Shown: positions 1 through 6,870, counted from the first letter of the stretch. The stretch is DNA of 23,038 nucleotides from an uncultured Oscillospiraceae bacterium (GCA_934670025.1 CAKUOS010000037.1:1-23038), one strand, 5' to 3'. A program made the numbers and translations. The notes: generated from the sequence alone by a model not told the origin.

Positions 1-323
1 TCCCGTCACCAACATGGAAAACCATGACGCTGCAAGCGTTTGGACGCTAATTTACATACAGTGGAACACTTTACGTGTTTTTTTCGTTTTGGATTGAAGA
101 CTGGTCTATCGGCTACATATTGGGTCATTGTCGTTTCCAAATCGTGTATTCTTACACAGGCTGTTTGATTTACGCTATAAAAAGTGACGCATAAAATATT
201 TTTTGCGCAAACATAACTTGCAGCTAGAATAATATAGCTCGTCGCAGATTCATTTCTTTCGTGCCTATTGATTATAATATTGCTATAGTTTTATTAACTT
301 TCAGTTAGGTGGACGGACAGAAT
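1..323. other. AT-rich non-coding left edge
   Basis: I see no convincing gene in this stretch. It is AT-rich and has stops in all frames. A TATAAT hexamer at 273-278 could be the -10 of a promoter for the downstream XRE gene, but no good -35 lies 17 bp upstream (TCATTT at 250-255), so the promoter assignment is weak. The region probably continues an element that starts left of the window. Confidence 0.4.
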
Positions 324-656
324 ATGGACACAAAAGAATTGAAACTGCGAATGAGGGAAAATGTCCGTCAGTGCAGAAAAGACCTTGGCTATACGCAAGA
401 GGTGTTAGCAGAAAAATGCGGTTTTACTGCACCATTCTGCGCACAAGTTGAAACCGGCGTACGATTGCCGTCACTATCGAATTTTATTACACTGGCAGAG
501 GCATTGGATGCTACTCCGACTGTTTTAATCTACGGAAAATCGAAAAGCGAACGTGTCGAGCATATTGTGAACCTCCTGAGCGGTATGTCTGAAAATGATA
601 TTGCGTATGTCGAGAAAATGATTCTTCTGACGAGGGACTGGCTCAACGAGAAATAG
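324..656 (+). CDS. XRE-family helix-turn-helix transcriptional regulator
   Basis: This 110-residue protein is a probable DNA-binding repressor or regulator. Residues about 7-65 form a Cro/CI-type HTH: a RENVRQCRKDLGYTQEVLAEKCGF helix pair in which GYTQEVLAEK is the typical second helix, followed by a recognition helix ending at QVETGVRLPS. The C-terminal 45 residues are helical and may dimerise. The ATG at 324 is preferred over the in-frame GTG at 309, because the AGGTGG at 306-311 fits as its ribosome-binding site and overlaps the GTG. It lies 45 bp upstream of an ECF sigma gene on the same strand, so it may control that cassette. Its target is unknown. The family call is firm; a specific role is not. 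Confidence 0.85.
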   Translation: MDTKELKLRMRENVRQCRKDLGYTQEVLAEKCGFTAPFCAQVETGVRLPSLSNFITLAEALDATPTVLIYGKSKSERVEHIVNLLSGMSENDIAYVEKMILLTRDWLNEK

Positions 657-701
657 CGCTCTAAATAAATATGGATTGTTTTTGCGGGAGGTGGAAACGG
701 G

Positions 702-1178
702 ATGCAGCAAAATGATCCGTTGCGCCAGTTGTATATTGAATACTACAGTTATCTTGTCCGCTTAGCTCGAATCTTTGTTAATCAGGATTTGGCAGAGGAT
801 CTTGTACAGGAAACCTTTTTGATTGCGCAAAAGCGGCTGAACTGCGTCACCGGCAGCATAAATCCAGCAGGTTGGCTGGTTAATACGCTGAAGAATGTGA
901 TCGGGAATACATACCAGAAGCGTCACTTTATCTATACGCAGCTTATCCCAGAATCGATCGTTGATAAATCCAGCGAGTACGTACATCCCGTCAATGATAT
1001 GTATGCGGGTTTAATTGACGAAGAGGCTCTCTCGTTACTTGTCTGGATATACTGTGAAGGGACAAGCTACCAGGAAGCTGCAAATCGGCTGGGCATCTCG
1101 CTAAATGCCTGTAAGAAGCGAATCCAGCGGGCAAAACAGGCGTTAAAACTGGCAATTGAGAAAAATAAATTGTTATAG
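702..1178 (+). CDS. ECF-type RNA polymerase sigma factor
   Basis: This 158-residue protein has the two-domain layout of a small sigma-70 (ECF) factor, which would direct RNA polymerase to a specific promoter set. Region 2 lies at about residues 8-75, with the core-binding DLAEDLVQETFLIAQKRL helix pair. Region 4 lies at about 103-155, with the HTH SYQEAANRLGISLNACKKRI. The start is supported by GGGAGGTGG about 10 bp upstream. It sits between an XRE regulator and a DUF4367 membrane protein that begins 52 bp after its stop, a typical sigma/anti-sigma arrangement. AT-rich codon use resembles the rest of the left 5 kb and differs from the GC-rich chromosome to the right. The regulon cannot be read from this window. 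Confidence 0.85.
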   Translation: MQQNDPLRQLYIEYYSYLVRLARIFVNQDLAEDLVQETFLIAQKRLNCVTGSINPAGWLVNTLKNVIGNTYQKRHFIYTQLIPESIVDKSSEYVHPVNDMYAGLIDEEALSLLVWIYCEGTSYQEAANRLGISLNACKKRIQRAKQALKLAIEKNKLL

Positions 1179-1230
1179 TGTCACTTTTGACCGATACCTT
1201 CAAACAGCCTTTACGGAAGGGGGCGAGAAA

Positions 1231-2112
1231 ATGTCTGAAAAAAGCGGAGCCAGCTTCGTCGAAACGATATATGGGAAGATGTCCGACGAAGAACTGCAAA
1301 ACACACTCCGCTGTGAAATGTTGTCTGGAGATGTACCTGATAGCAAGCAAATAGATTTACTTCTTGCGGAAATGGAACGGCGCGGCATCAACGAGCCAAT
1401 TCGTTCCCCCGAAGAGGCCTGGGTTGAATTTGAGGAAGAATACTCCGGAAAGGAACCATGCTACACCGAATGTACTCCAGTTGTTTCTCCGAGCATCGAA
1501 ACGCTTCCGTCCGCTCAGCCGCGTCATCAGCATCACCTGAAGCGAAAAGCACTTGTGCTGGTGGCTGTGCTTTCTGTTATTCTGGCTTCCCTGCTGACCG
1601 TGCAAGCCGCCGGCGTCGATGTTTTCGGTGCAATAGCCAGATGGACAACGGAGCTGTTCAGCCTCGGGACAATGGAAGACCAGAAACGGCAGGATGGTAA
1701 CGAAGCCTGGATCGCCTCTATACCAGATGACGGTGCGTCTTTCGACTCTCTACAGGAAGCTCTTGATACGTATGGCATCACGGAGGTAGTTGCGCCAAAA
1801 TGGATTCCGAGTACTTTCAACAAGGTAACCGCATATGTAGAAAAGGTGAACCATGGGGTTTCTATTTCTGCAACATATGGCAACGAATCTAGTGAGTATA
1901 TTATCGTGGAGTATGCCTGCAGTTCCAGTTTCAACTACTATGAAAAAGTTGATGTTCCCCCATTGGAATACGAATGTAATGGGCAGGTCTATAGCATTAT
2001 AGCGAATAGCGAAGAATTTCTTGTCGTTTGGAAAACAGAGCATTTTGAATGCTATATCAATGCACCAGTTGATTCGGATACCTTGTACAGAATAATACGT
2101 TCTTTGCGCTAA
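1231..2112 (+). CDS. DUF4367 single-pass membrane protein, probable anti-sigma factor
   Basis: The 293-residue product has an acidic cytoplasmic N-terminus (about 1-100), a basic stop KRK at 104-106, one membrane segment at about 105-127 (ALVLVAVLSVILASLLTV), and an extracytoplasmic C-terminal domain (about 165-293) with the strand-rich pattern of DUF4367. Such proteins often follow ECF sigma genes, where the cytoplasmic part binds the sigma factor and the outer domain senses the envelope; that role is inferred here from position and topology. No HxxxCxxC zinc anti-sigma motif is visible. The ATG at 1231 follows GGAAGGGGGCGAG, and the longer frame back to 1156 overlaps the sigma gene and lacks a good ribosome-binding site. 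It is probably co-transcribed with the sigma gene. Confidence 0.75.
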   Translation: MSEKSGASFVETIYGKMSDEELQNTLRCEMLSGDVPDSKQIDLLLAEMERRGINEPIRSPEEAWVEFEEEYSGKEPCYTECTPVVSPSIETLPSAQPRHQHHLKRKALVLVAVLSVILASLLTVQAAGVDVFGAIARWTTELFSLGTMEDQKRQDGNEAWIASIPDDGASFDSLQEALDTYGITEVVAPKWIPSTFNKVTAYVEKVNHGVSISATYGNESSEYIIVEYACSSSFNYYEKVDVPPLEYECNGQVYSIIANSEEFLVVWKTEHFECYINAPVDSDTLYRIIRSLR

Positions 2113-2140
2113 TGTTCTAAATCCCGAAGGAGGCATACAT

Positions 2141-2566
2141 ATGAAAAAGAGAACATATAAACTAATCGTGGTCATTATTGCGGTTCTGTTGTTTATTACA
2201 GTTCCTGTTAACGCAGCAGTTTTCCGTGCTAGCGACTATCTCAGCGTCTATTCTGCAGATCTTATTAAAACAAGCACCGGTGAGCTCAGTTTGTATTTTC
2301 GCGTAACAGCACCCGCAAAAATGGATTATCTTGGTGCGAACAGAATCTATATTCAAAGGTACACAGGTTCCTACTGGACGACAGAATATACATATACTTA
2401 CCCTGAAGAACCAAGCCTTCAAGGCGAGAATGTAGTCCGTTATTCACAAACACTTATATATGAGCCGCTGTACTCATCTGCTCAATACAGAGCGGTTGTG
2501 GTTTTCTATGCGGCAAAAGGCTCTGGTTCCGACACCGGCACATACACCACAAATAGCGTCAGTTGA
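2141..2566 (+). CDS. Small secreted protein of unknown function
   Basis: This 141-residue protein has a clear Sec signal peptide: basic start MKKRTYK, a hydrophobic core LIVVIIAVLLFITV, and a likely cleavage after VNA near residue 25. The mature part is rich in Tyr, Ser and Thr with alternating strand patterns and ends in a GSGSDTGTYTT segment. It resembles small exported proteins of gut Firmicutes such as DUF6147, but that is from memory and tentative. The start has a strong ribosome-binding site, GAAGGAGG, 7 bp upstream. It is the last gene of the sigma/anti-sigma cassette, 28 bp after the DUF4367 gene, and is followed at once by a terminator. It may be a structural or effector output of the sigma system. 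Confidence 0.7.
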   Translation: MKKRTYKLIVVIIAVLLFITVPVNAAVFRASDYLSVYSADLIKTSTGELSLYFRVTAPAKMDYLGANRIYIQRYTGSYWTTEYTYTYPEEPSLQGENVVRYSQTLIYEPLYSSAQYRAVVVFYAAKGSGSDTGTYTTNSVS

Positions 2567-2583
2567 TCGTCTTAACTTTTTTG

Positions 2584-2618
2584 GGGTCTCGCCTTCATAG
2601 GCGAGGCCCTGTCTTTTG
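2584..2618 (+). terminator. Rho-independent terminator after the sigma cassette
   Basis: A 10-bp stem with one G-U pair, GGGTCTCGCC (2584-2593) with GGCGAGGCCC (2600-2609), closes a six-base loop and is followed by a T-rich tail (TGTCTTTT). It ends the unit that contains the secreted protein gene. Confidence 0.8.
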
Positions 2619-2790
2619 AAATTTCACTGTCACTTTTTTACTGCCCGTCTAAATATTATGGAAAAATGCTTGAAAGGTGGCAGCGACAGTATATGCCGAT
2701 CGGTTTCAGATTCTATTGCAGGGAAATTGCAGTTTTTTTGCACAGTTTTGCCGAATCATTTCCGAACACCTGTACTTGTTTCTGCGCACC
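2619..2790. other. Intergenic stretch with no convincing gene
   Basis: With the neighbouring hairpins, the gap from 2567 to 2905 is about 340 bp. An open frame beginning at 2666 runs in phase into the next gene, but it lacks a ribosome-binding site and its cysteine-rich composition reads like non-coding DNA crossing a strong hairpin. I treat it as untranslated or degenerate. Confidence 0.4.
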
Positions 2791-2811
2791 ATCCTATGCT
2801 ATTCTTAGGAT
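2791..2811. promoter_or_regulatory. Operator-like palindrome over a possible promoter
   Basis: ATCCTA (2791-2796) and TAGGAT (2806-2811) are perfect inverted arms separated by nine bases. A possible promoter, TTGTTT at 2778-2783 with TATTCT at 2802-2807 (18-bp spacer), overlaps it. The dyad could be a repressor site for the sigma-like/xis unit; this is inference from placement. Confidence 0.35.
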
Positions 2812-2813
2812 GA

Positions 2814-2858
2814 AAAAACAGATGCACCGCACAACCAATGTGCCATGCATCTGTTTTT
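2814..2858 (+). terminator. Strong hairpin, terminator or leader attenuator
   Basis: AAAAACAGATGCA (2814-2826) pairs perfectly with TGCATCTGTTTTT (2846-2858). An inner stem GCACA/TGTGC lies inside it. The arms are A-rich then T-rich, as in a bidirectional terminator. It sits 48 bp before the sigma-like gene, after the possible promoter at 2778-2807, so it may act as an attenuator in that gene's leader. Confidence 0.65.
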
Positions 2859-2905
2859 GCTTTCTTGCATTCCAAATACTGATTGAATATGGAGGAGTGC
2901 TGTTG

Positions 2906-3394
2906 ATGGTGAAAGATATGAAGCAATACGTTCTGTCGCTTTTGGAAAATTATCCGCAGATGATTCGGAAGATCGAGCTTATGCGTTACGAGCTTCGTTT
3001 CACCAAGGCAGTTACTCCGCAGGAAATGATAGAGGTCATGACATACGCAAAGAAAGGAACACAAGTCGCTGCGGAAATGCCCCGCGACGTACCCGGAATA
3101 GCACTGAGTTACAGGAACGTCACAGAACGGCTGAATCAGGAAATGATCAGTGAGGCTTTAGAGACGTATATGAGCCTGCTTCGAGAGCAGGATCGATTAT
3201 TGCATTATGTAAACTTACTAAGCGCGCGTGAACGCGAGATCATAACTGCATATTACTTCGACCAACGCAGTTGGAACGAAATATCAAAGAGCCTTGGCAT
3301 CTCGCCGCGAACGGCCTACGCAATTCGCAGTCAGGCAATTGACGAGCTTGTAACCATGTATTCCTACGCAAATCAAATCTTTGCGGTTGAATAG
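2906..3394 (+). CDS. Sigma-70 region 4-like regulator of an integrative element
   Basis: The 162-residue product is mostly helical and ends in a sigma region 4-type DNA-binding domain at about 104-150: LLSAREREIITAYYFDQ followed by the HTH SWNEISKSLGISPRTAYAIR. It lacks a region 2, so it resembles the short sigma-like regulators found in phages and Tn916-type elements more than a complete sigma factor. The ATG at 2906 is chosen because GGAGGAG at 2891-2897 is well spaced; a TTG at 2903 is an alternative. It is followed 40 bp later by the excisionase gene and then the integrase, matching the regulator-xis-int order at one end of Tn916-like elements. It probably helps to control excision genes, which is inferred from context. 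Confidence 0.75.
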   Translation: MVKDMKQYVLSLLENYPQMIRKIELMRYELRFTKAVTPQEMIEVMTYAKKGTQVAAEMPRDVPGIALSYRNVTERLNQEMISEALETYMSLLREQDRLLHYVNLLSAREREIITAYYFDQRSWNEISKSLGISPRTAYAIRSQAIDELVTMYSYANQIFAVE

Positions 3395-3434
3395 GCAGGT
3401 CATTTATCATTTTGAAGAACCGGAGGAACTCACT

Positions 3435-3641
3435 ATGAGCAAAAACAGAGAAGAAGACTATCGTACATCAACAGGAACGCTTCCCATAACCCTCTGCGTA
3501 GAAGATTTAATGCCCATCCTCAATGTTGGCCGAAATACGGCTTACCGGTTAGTCCGCTCCGGTGAAATCAGGAGCATCAAGGTCGGAAGGCAGATCAGGA
3601 TTCCGCGGCAAGTCCTGCTGGACTATCTGGGGCAGAAATAA
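3435..3641 (+). CDS. xis: Excisionase-like winged HTH protein
   Basis: This 68-residue protein matches the size and layout of Tn916-type excisionases and DNA-binding domains of the excisionase/MerR fold. Residues about 17-65 read LCVEDLMPILNVGRNTAYRL followed by a wing VGRQIRIPRQVLLDYL, the usual pattern. Such proteins bend att-site DNA and bias the integrase toward excision. GGAGG at 3422-3426 supports the ATG at 3435. It lies between a sigma-like regulator and the integrase, which is the usual place for xis. The symbol rests on position and fold, not on identity to a characterised gene. Confidence 0.8.
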   Translation: MSKNREEDYRTSTGTLPITLCVEDLMPILNVGRNTAYRLVRSGEIRSIKVGRQIRIPRQVLLDYLGQK

Positions 3642-3677
3642 ATACCTTTGACCGTAAAACTCGGTCTGTCCGCAGCA

Positions 3678-3706
3678 TTGCGTTCATCTCCTACCCATGT
3701 TATACT
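3678..3706 (+). promoter_or_regulatory. Probable integrase promoter
   Basis: TTGCGT at 3678-3683 and TATACT at 3701-3706 are separated by exactly 17 bp. They lie in the 149-bp gap between xis and int, so the integrase probably has its own promoter in addition to read-through from xis. Confidence 0.6.
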
Positions 3707-3709
3707 GGC

Positions 3710-3730
3710 AGTACGAACGGATATCGTACT
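3710..3730. promoter_or_regulatory. Dyad at the predicted integrase transcription start
   Basis: AGTACGA (3710-3716) and TCGTACT (3724-3730) are perfect inverted arms around a seven-base spacer, starting 4 bp after the predicted -10. This position fits an operator, or a hairpin at the 5' end of the int mRNA. Confidence 0.45.
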
Positions 3731-3790
3731 CTCAGGTTTATAGACACGGGAAGGAGGCAGCTGCTCCAATTCATTCAAAGGAGTGGGAGT

Positions 3791-5161
3791 ATGGTACCAA
3801 GGAAAAAAGGTCAAAAATATGAAATCAGCTATCGCTGCCCGAAATATGAAAAGCTGTTCTCGGAACGGTTTGATTCCTACGAAGCGGCGAAGCTGCGCAT
3901 TGCACAAATTGAATATGAAAGAAGCCTCGGCGTATTCGAGCCGCCGCAGCAGACGATTCTTGCACCGAAAAAGGATCACTATGTGACGGTAGGAGAATTG
4001 CTGGATGAATATGTGCAGCTCTATGGGCTGAAGCACTGGGGAGATTCGTACCTATCCAGCAGCCAGCATTTCATCGCGCATTATATTAAACCAGCGATCG
4101 GAGACGTTTTGGTCAAAGACGTGACGACACACGGCCTGGATGTTTTTTACGACAAGCTGCTTGACCAGCCGGCTGTCGTACTCAAGGGACATCGGAAGAA
4201 GGATAAGAAAATCTCGCCGACTGTTATCGTCAAAATTCACGCACTGATGAGCGGCGCTTTCAAAAAGGCCATTGGTTGGAAATACATTGACATCAATCCG
4301 GCGGAAAACGTAACGCTCCCGCAGCGTGTGAAAAAGGAGCGTGATTCATGGTCTGCCAGTGAGGTCAAATATGCGCTGGCGATTTGTGAGAATCCTGTTT
4401 TGAAATTGGCGATGCTTCTGGCGCTCGGTTGCTCCATGCGGATGGGGGAAATTCTCGGTCTGACATGGGACTGTGTGAACTTGTCAGAGGAAGCCCTTGC
4501 TTCTGGAAACGCTTCGCTGTTTATTAACAAGGAACTCAAACGCTGTGAAAAGAGCAGCGTGGAAGCACTGGAAAAGCGAGGTCGGAGCAAAGTCTTTTTT
4601 ACGTTTCCGGAATGGAAGAAAACAAACTGCAAGACAATGCTCACATTAAAAACGCCGAAAACAGACAGCAGTGTCCGCACGGTCTTTCTTCCCAAAACTG
4701 TCGCACTGGCACTGATTGAGACGAAGAAACGGCAGGACGAAGAGAAAATGCTGGTTGGCTCCGATTACAAGGATTTTAATTTAGTCCTTGCACAGCCGGG
4801 CGGCCGCCCGTATGAGCCGCGGCAGATCGATCAGATGCTGGCGGCGTTTATTCGGGAAAACGAGCTGCGGAGCGTTGTGTTTCACAGCTTGAGGCACAGC
4901 AGCACCTCCATCAAGCTTCAGATCAGCCGCGGCAACATCAAGGCAGTCCAGGGCGACACCGGTCACGCGCAGGCCCGCATGGTGACGGAGGTGTATGCGC
5001 ATACGAACAATGAAGAGCGACTGCTTCTGGCACAAAAAGTGGATGAAAATTTCTTTCAGACGCCGACACCGGGGGCATTTGCACCGACCAGCGAGATGCA
5101 AAAAGTTCTTCAAATTCTTGCTGAAAAGCCGGAACTGGTCAAGCTGCTTGCCGCCATGTAG
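3791..5161 (+). CDS. int: Tyrosine recombinase (integrase) of an integrative element
   Basis: This 456-residue site-specific recombinase integrates and excises the element. The N-terminal arm-binding domain (about 1-60) is followed by the SAM-like core-binding domain (about 64-175) and the catalytic domain (about 185-420). Catalytic residues are visible: Arg217 in SMRMGEILGL, a candidate Lys near 290 in LKTPKTDSSVRTV, His365 and Arg368 in HSLRH, His392 in GDTGH, and the nucleophile Tyr402 in VYAHT. The ATG at 3791 has AAAGGAG upstream. All key residues are present and the length is normal, so it is probably active. It follows xis and points at the 3' end of tRNA-Thr 110 bp downstream, the usual position for a tRNA-targeting integrase. 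Confidence 0.93.
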   Translation: MVPRKKGQKYEISYRCPKYEKLFSERFDSYEAAKLRIAQIEYERSLGVFEPPQQTILAPKKDHYVTVGELLDEYVQLYGLKHWGDSYLSSSQHFIAHYIKPAIGDVLVKDVTTHGLDVFYDKLLDQPAVVLKGHRKKDKKISPTVIVKIHALMSGAFKKAIGWKYIDINPAENVTLPQRVKKERDSWSASEVKYALAICENPVLKLAMLLALGCSMRMGEILGLTWDCVNLSEEALASGNASLFINKELKRCEKSSVEALEKRGRSKVFFTFPEWKKTNCKTMLTLKTPKTDSSVRTVFLPKTVALALIETKKRQDEEKMLVGSDYKDFNLVLAQPGGRPYEPRQIDQMLAAFIRENELRSVVFHSLRHSSTSIKLQISRGNIKAVQGDTGHAQARMVTEVYAHTNNEERLLLAQKVDENFFQTPTPGAFAPTSEMQKVLQILAEKPELVKLLAAM

Positions 5162-5231
5162 CTACTGCGCGGGCAATTTTGTTGGAAGATTTGTTGGAAA
5201 ACGTCAGAAAAAAGCGCCTTACAAAAAATAG

Positions 5232-5270
5232 AAAAAATCCTCGAAATCATTGAGATTTCAAGGATTTTTT
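5232..5270. terminator. Bidirectional terminator between int and tRNA-Thr
   Basis: AAAAAATCCTCGAAATC (5232-5248) pairs with GATTTCAAGGATTTTTT (5254-5270) with one mismatch around a five-base loop. A and T runs on the outer ends make it work in both directions. It would end int transcription and the leftward tRNA transcript, whose 3' end is 1 bp away. Confidence 0.85.
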
Positions 5271-5271
5271 C

Positions 5272-5310
5272 TGGAGCTGCTGGGCAGATTCGAACTGCCG
5301 ACCTCGTCAT
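5272..5310. other. Candidate attachment site in the tRNA 3' half
   Basis: Tyrosine integrases commonly recombine within the anticodon-to-3' part of a tRNA gene. The integrase lies 110 bp away on the 3' side, so one att junction is expected here. The exact core cannot be set, because the second copy is not in this window. Confidence 0.4.
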
Positions 5311-5347
5311 TACCAATGACGCGCTCTACCGACTGAGCTACAGCAGC
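5272..5347 (-). tRNA. tRNA-Thr (anticodon GGT)
   Basis: Read on the minus strand, the 76-nt gene has a perfect 7-bp acceptor stem GCTGCTG/CAGCAGC, a D arm GCTC/GAGC, an anticodon stem CGTCA/TGACG around the loop TTGGTAA (anticodon GGT, reading ACC/ACT threonine codons), and a T arm GGCAG-TTCGAAT-CTGCC. The discriminator T and the 3' CCA are encoded. Its 3' end faces the integrase, which makes it the likely integration target that was rebuilt on insertion. Confidence 0.95.
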
Positions 5348-5376
5348 AGATGGGCCTTTCCGAAGAGCGCTCCGTT

Positions 5377-5404
5377 ATTATAGCACAAAGTCGGGATTTG
5401 TCAA
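5377..5404 (-). promoter_or_regulatory. tRNA-Thr promoter
   Basis: On the minus strand TTGACA (5399-5404) and TATAAT (5377-5382) are both perfect consensus hexamers with a 16-bp spacer. They lie about 30 bp upstream of the mature tRNA 5' end. Confidence 0.85.
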
Positions 5405-5496
5405 GTGGTATCCGGGATTTTTTTGCAGAACTATTGCGGAGGCCGGCGCACGGTGTTCAGGTGATTCCGGTTTTGCCGCATATCCGTCGACTGCCA

Positions 5497-5610
5497 TTAT
5501 TGAAAGGGAAGCGCGTCCACAAAAGTCCCAAACAGATCGGGCAGCTGCTCCTGCGTCATGTCTGCTTCCTTGCGGAATTTCCGCAGCGTATCTGCAAATC
5601 CTTTTTCCAT
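5497..5610 (-). pseudogene. Truncated XRE-type HTH regulator remnant
   Basis: The ATG at 5610 is preceded by GGGAGGTG, a very good ribosome-binding site. The 37-residue frame begins MEKGFADTLRKFRKEADMTQ and continues EQLPDLFG, the first two helices of a Cro/CI-type HTH. It then loses the expected recognition helix and ends at once in an unrelated TFVDALPFQ tail. I infer a deletion or frameshift that removed the rest of the gene. It lies between the tRNA gene and the NUDIX gene on the same strand. A genuine micro-protein is possible, but half an HTH is unlikely to bind DNA alone. Confidence 0.55.
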
Positions 5611-5782
5611 CGCGCACCTCCCATTGGCTGTAACTATTATAACAGCACGGCCGGCTCGTTGGAACGCACAAGGCACACAATTGTTTATGTCTTTTTCAGA
5701 CTGCGCGTAAGGGTCCCGGCTGCAAAATACCCCCCGGTCTTGCGGCGTTCCGTGCAAAACCGAAGGGGCAAGCGTTATTCTT

Positions 5783-6259
5783 TTATCTTCCGTCCGTCGT
5801 GAAGTACTTTACCGTATCCGTTGGATGCTTCAATTCGGTTTTGAAAAATTCCGGATAGATCTGAATGTCCTCGTCGAGTGAAACCCAGCGAAGATGTTCC
5901 CTGCTGCTGCCTTCTGTGAAGCTCTCGCTGACCGGTGCAAAATCGCCCGGCACCTTCATATAGAAGAAAAACGAGATCTCATAAATCAGCTTGTTCCGAT
6001 TGGACGGCGCATCGCCATGGAAATAGTTTTCATGCACAAAGCCAAGGCGGTCGATTTCCATCCGAACGCCTGTTTCTTCCAATACTTCGCGGACAACAGC
6101 CTCTTCCGCTGTTTCACCGAATTTTACCCGGCCGCCAACGGAGTAGAGATAGTCTCTGTCATTGCTGACCATCAACAGTTTCCCATCCTTCATGATGATC
6201 GCACCGGCACGAATGTTCAAAAGCCCGTCGCCGCAGGCAACGCACATATCCTTGTTCAT
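5783..6259 (-). CDS. NUDIX hydrolase
   Basis: This 158-residue enzyme should hydrolyse a nucleoside-diphosphate-linked substrate with Mg2+. The complete NUDIX box Gx5Ex7REUxEExGU is at residues 43-65: Gly43, Glu49, Arg57, Glu58, Glu61, Glu62 and Gly64 are all present. A CVACG pair of cysteines at 6-9 precedes the first strand, a feature of some NUDIX subfamilies. The substrate cannot be assigned from sequence; a house-cleaning or oxidised-nucleotide role is only a default guess. The start ATG overlaps the stop of the upstream acetyltransferase (ATGA at 6256-6259), so the two are translationally coupled. Confidence 0.9.
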   Translation of the reverse strand: MNKDMCVACGDGLLNIRAGAIIMKDGKLLMVSNDRDYLYSVGGRVKFGETAEEAVVREVLEETGVRMEIDRLGFVHENYFHGDAPSNRNKLIYEISFFFYMKVPGDFAPVSESFTEGSSREHLRWVSLDEDIQIYPEFFKTELKHPTDTVKYFTTDGR

Positions 6260-6870
6260 GGTTCTTTCTCCAGCTCATTCCTCAGGTTCGCGGCCTCCGC
6301 ATATGATTTCTTCAATCTGAAGGTCAGTCCATCATAATGCTGCCCGTCGACCTTCCGTGTGCCCACGTTGCGATTGCATTCAACAAAACCGAGCTTTTCG
6401 GCACAGCGGAGCATACGGACATTGCCTGACCAAGTTTGCGTGTAAAGCTCGTCCACACCGTTCTCAAAGTAATAGTTCATAAAGGCACGGAGAGCGTTTG
6501 TGCCGACACCTTTGCCCCAAACATCGGGTTCGCAAATGTCAATGCCGATGGCACGATAGACGGTCTGACCGTCCTTGATCTCGCCAACCCATTCGTAGTT
6601 CTCGTCAATGGGATAGGAGCTTACCCAACCAATGTGTCTGCCGTTCCATTCGATTTCAAATTTGTAACGGCGGACATCATCCGGACGATCTTTTCTGGAT
6701 TCATAGTATTCTGTCCAGCTTCTGCGTTCGCTATCTTCGTCGGTATCTTCCTTTTCCCATGGCGCATCCCAGTTTTCCCATTCACGCTCCACGGTGAACC
6801 AACGTACATAGTCCTCAATGTCGGACGCTGTCATATCCCGAAGGACGATGTTTTCGAATTCAATTCTCAT
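6256..6870 (-). CDS. GNAT-family N-acetyltransferase
   Basis: The 204-residue protein has the GNAT fold order: an N-terminal IVLRDMTASDIEDYVRWF strand-helix, a central strand FEIEWNGRHIGWVSSY, the acetyl-CoA pyrophosphate loop GKGVGTNALRAF at 119-130, and the closing NVRMLRCAEKLGFVE helix (about 150-164). It transfers an acetyl group to an amine of an unknown acceptor. Trp residues in WENWDAPWEKED are typical of RimJ/RimL-like members. The second of two adjacent ATGs (6870) is favoured, because AAAGG is then 8 bp upstream; 6873 is the alternative. It is coupled to the NUDIX gene by a 4-bp overlap and starts 52 bp after the dehydrogenase gene, with no terminator visible between. Confidence 0.9.
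   Translation of the reverse strand: MRIEFENIVLRDMTASDIEDYVRWFTVEREWENWDAPWEKEDTDEDSERRSWTEYYESRKDRPDDVRRYKFEIEWNGRHIGWVSSYPIDENYEWVGEIKDGQTVYRAIGIDICEPDVWGKGVGTNALRAFMNYYFENGVDELYTQTWSGNVRMLRCAEKLGFVECNRNVGTRKVDGQHYDGLTFRLKKSYAEAANLRNELEKEP

Larger units (their letters stand above)
1..5271. mobile_element. tRNA-proximal end of a putative integrative element
   Basis: The segment is AT-richer than the chromosome to its right. It contains regulatory and cargo-type genes and ends in sigma-like regulator, xis and int next to the 3' end of tRNA-Thr. No second copy of the tRNA 3' end was found in 1-5160, so the far boundary should lie left of base 1. No conjugation genes are in view, so the choice between a conjugative element, a prophage and a non-conjugative island is open. 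Confidence 0.6.

Noticed and set aside
309..323. GTG start for the XRE regulator
   Set aside because: The GTG lies inside the AGGTGG that serves as the ribosome-binding site for the ATG at 324.
2666..2905. N-terminal extension of the sigma-like gene by 80 residues
   Set aside because: It has no ribosome-binding site at 2666 and crosses a strong terminator-like hairpin. GGAGGAG precedes the ATG at 2906.
1..5160. Second copy of the tRNA-Thr 3' end marking the far element boundary
   Set aside because: I searched by eye for the acceptor and T-arm sequence and found no match left of the integrase.
5350..5802. 150-codon plus-strand frame next to the tRNA
   Set aside because: It is antisense to the tRNA promoter and the HTH remnant, with no start signal and a composition like shadow frames.
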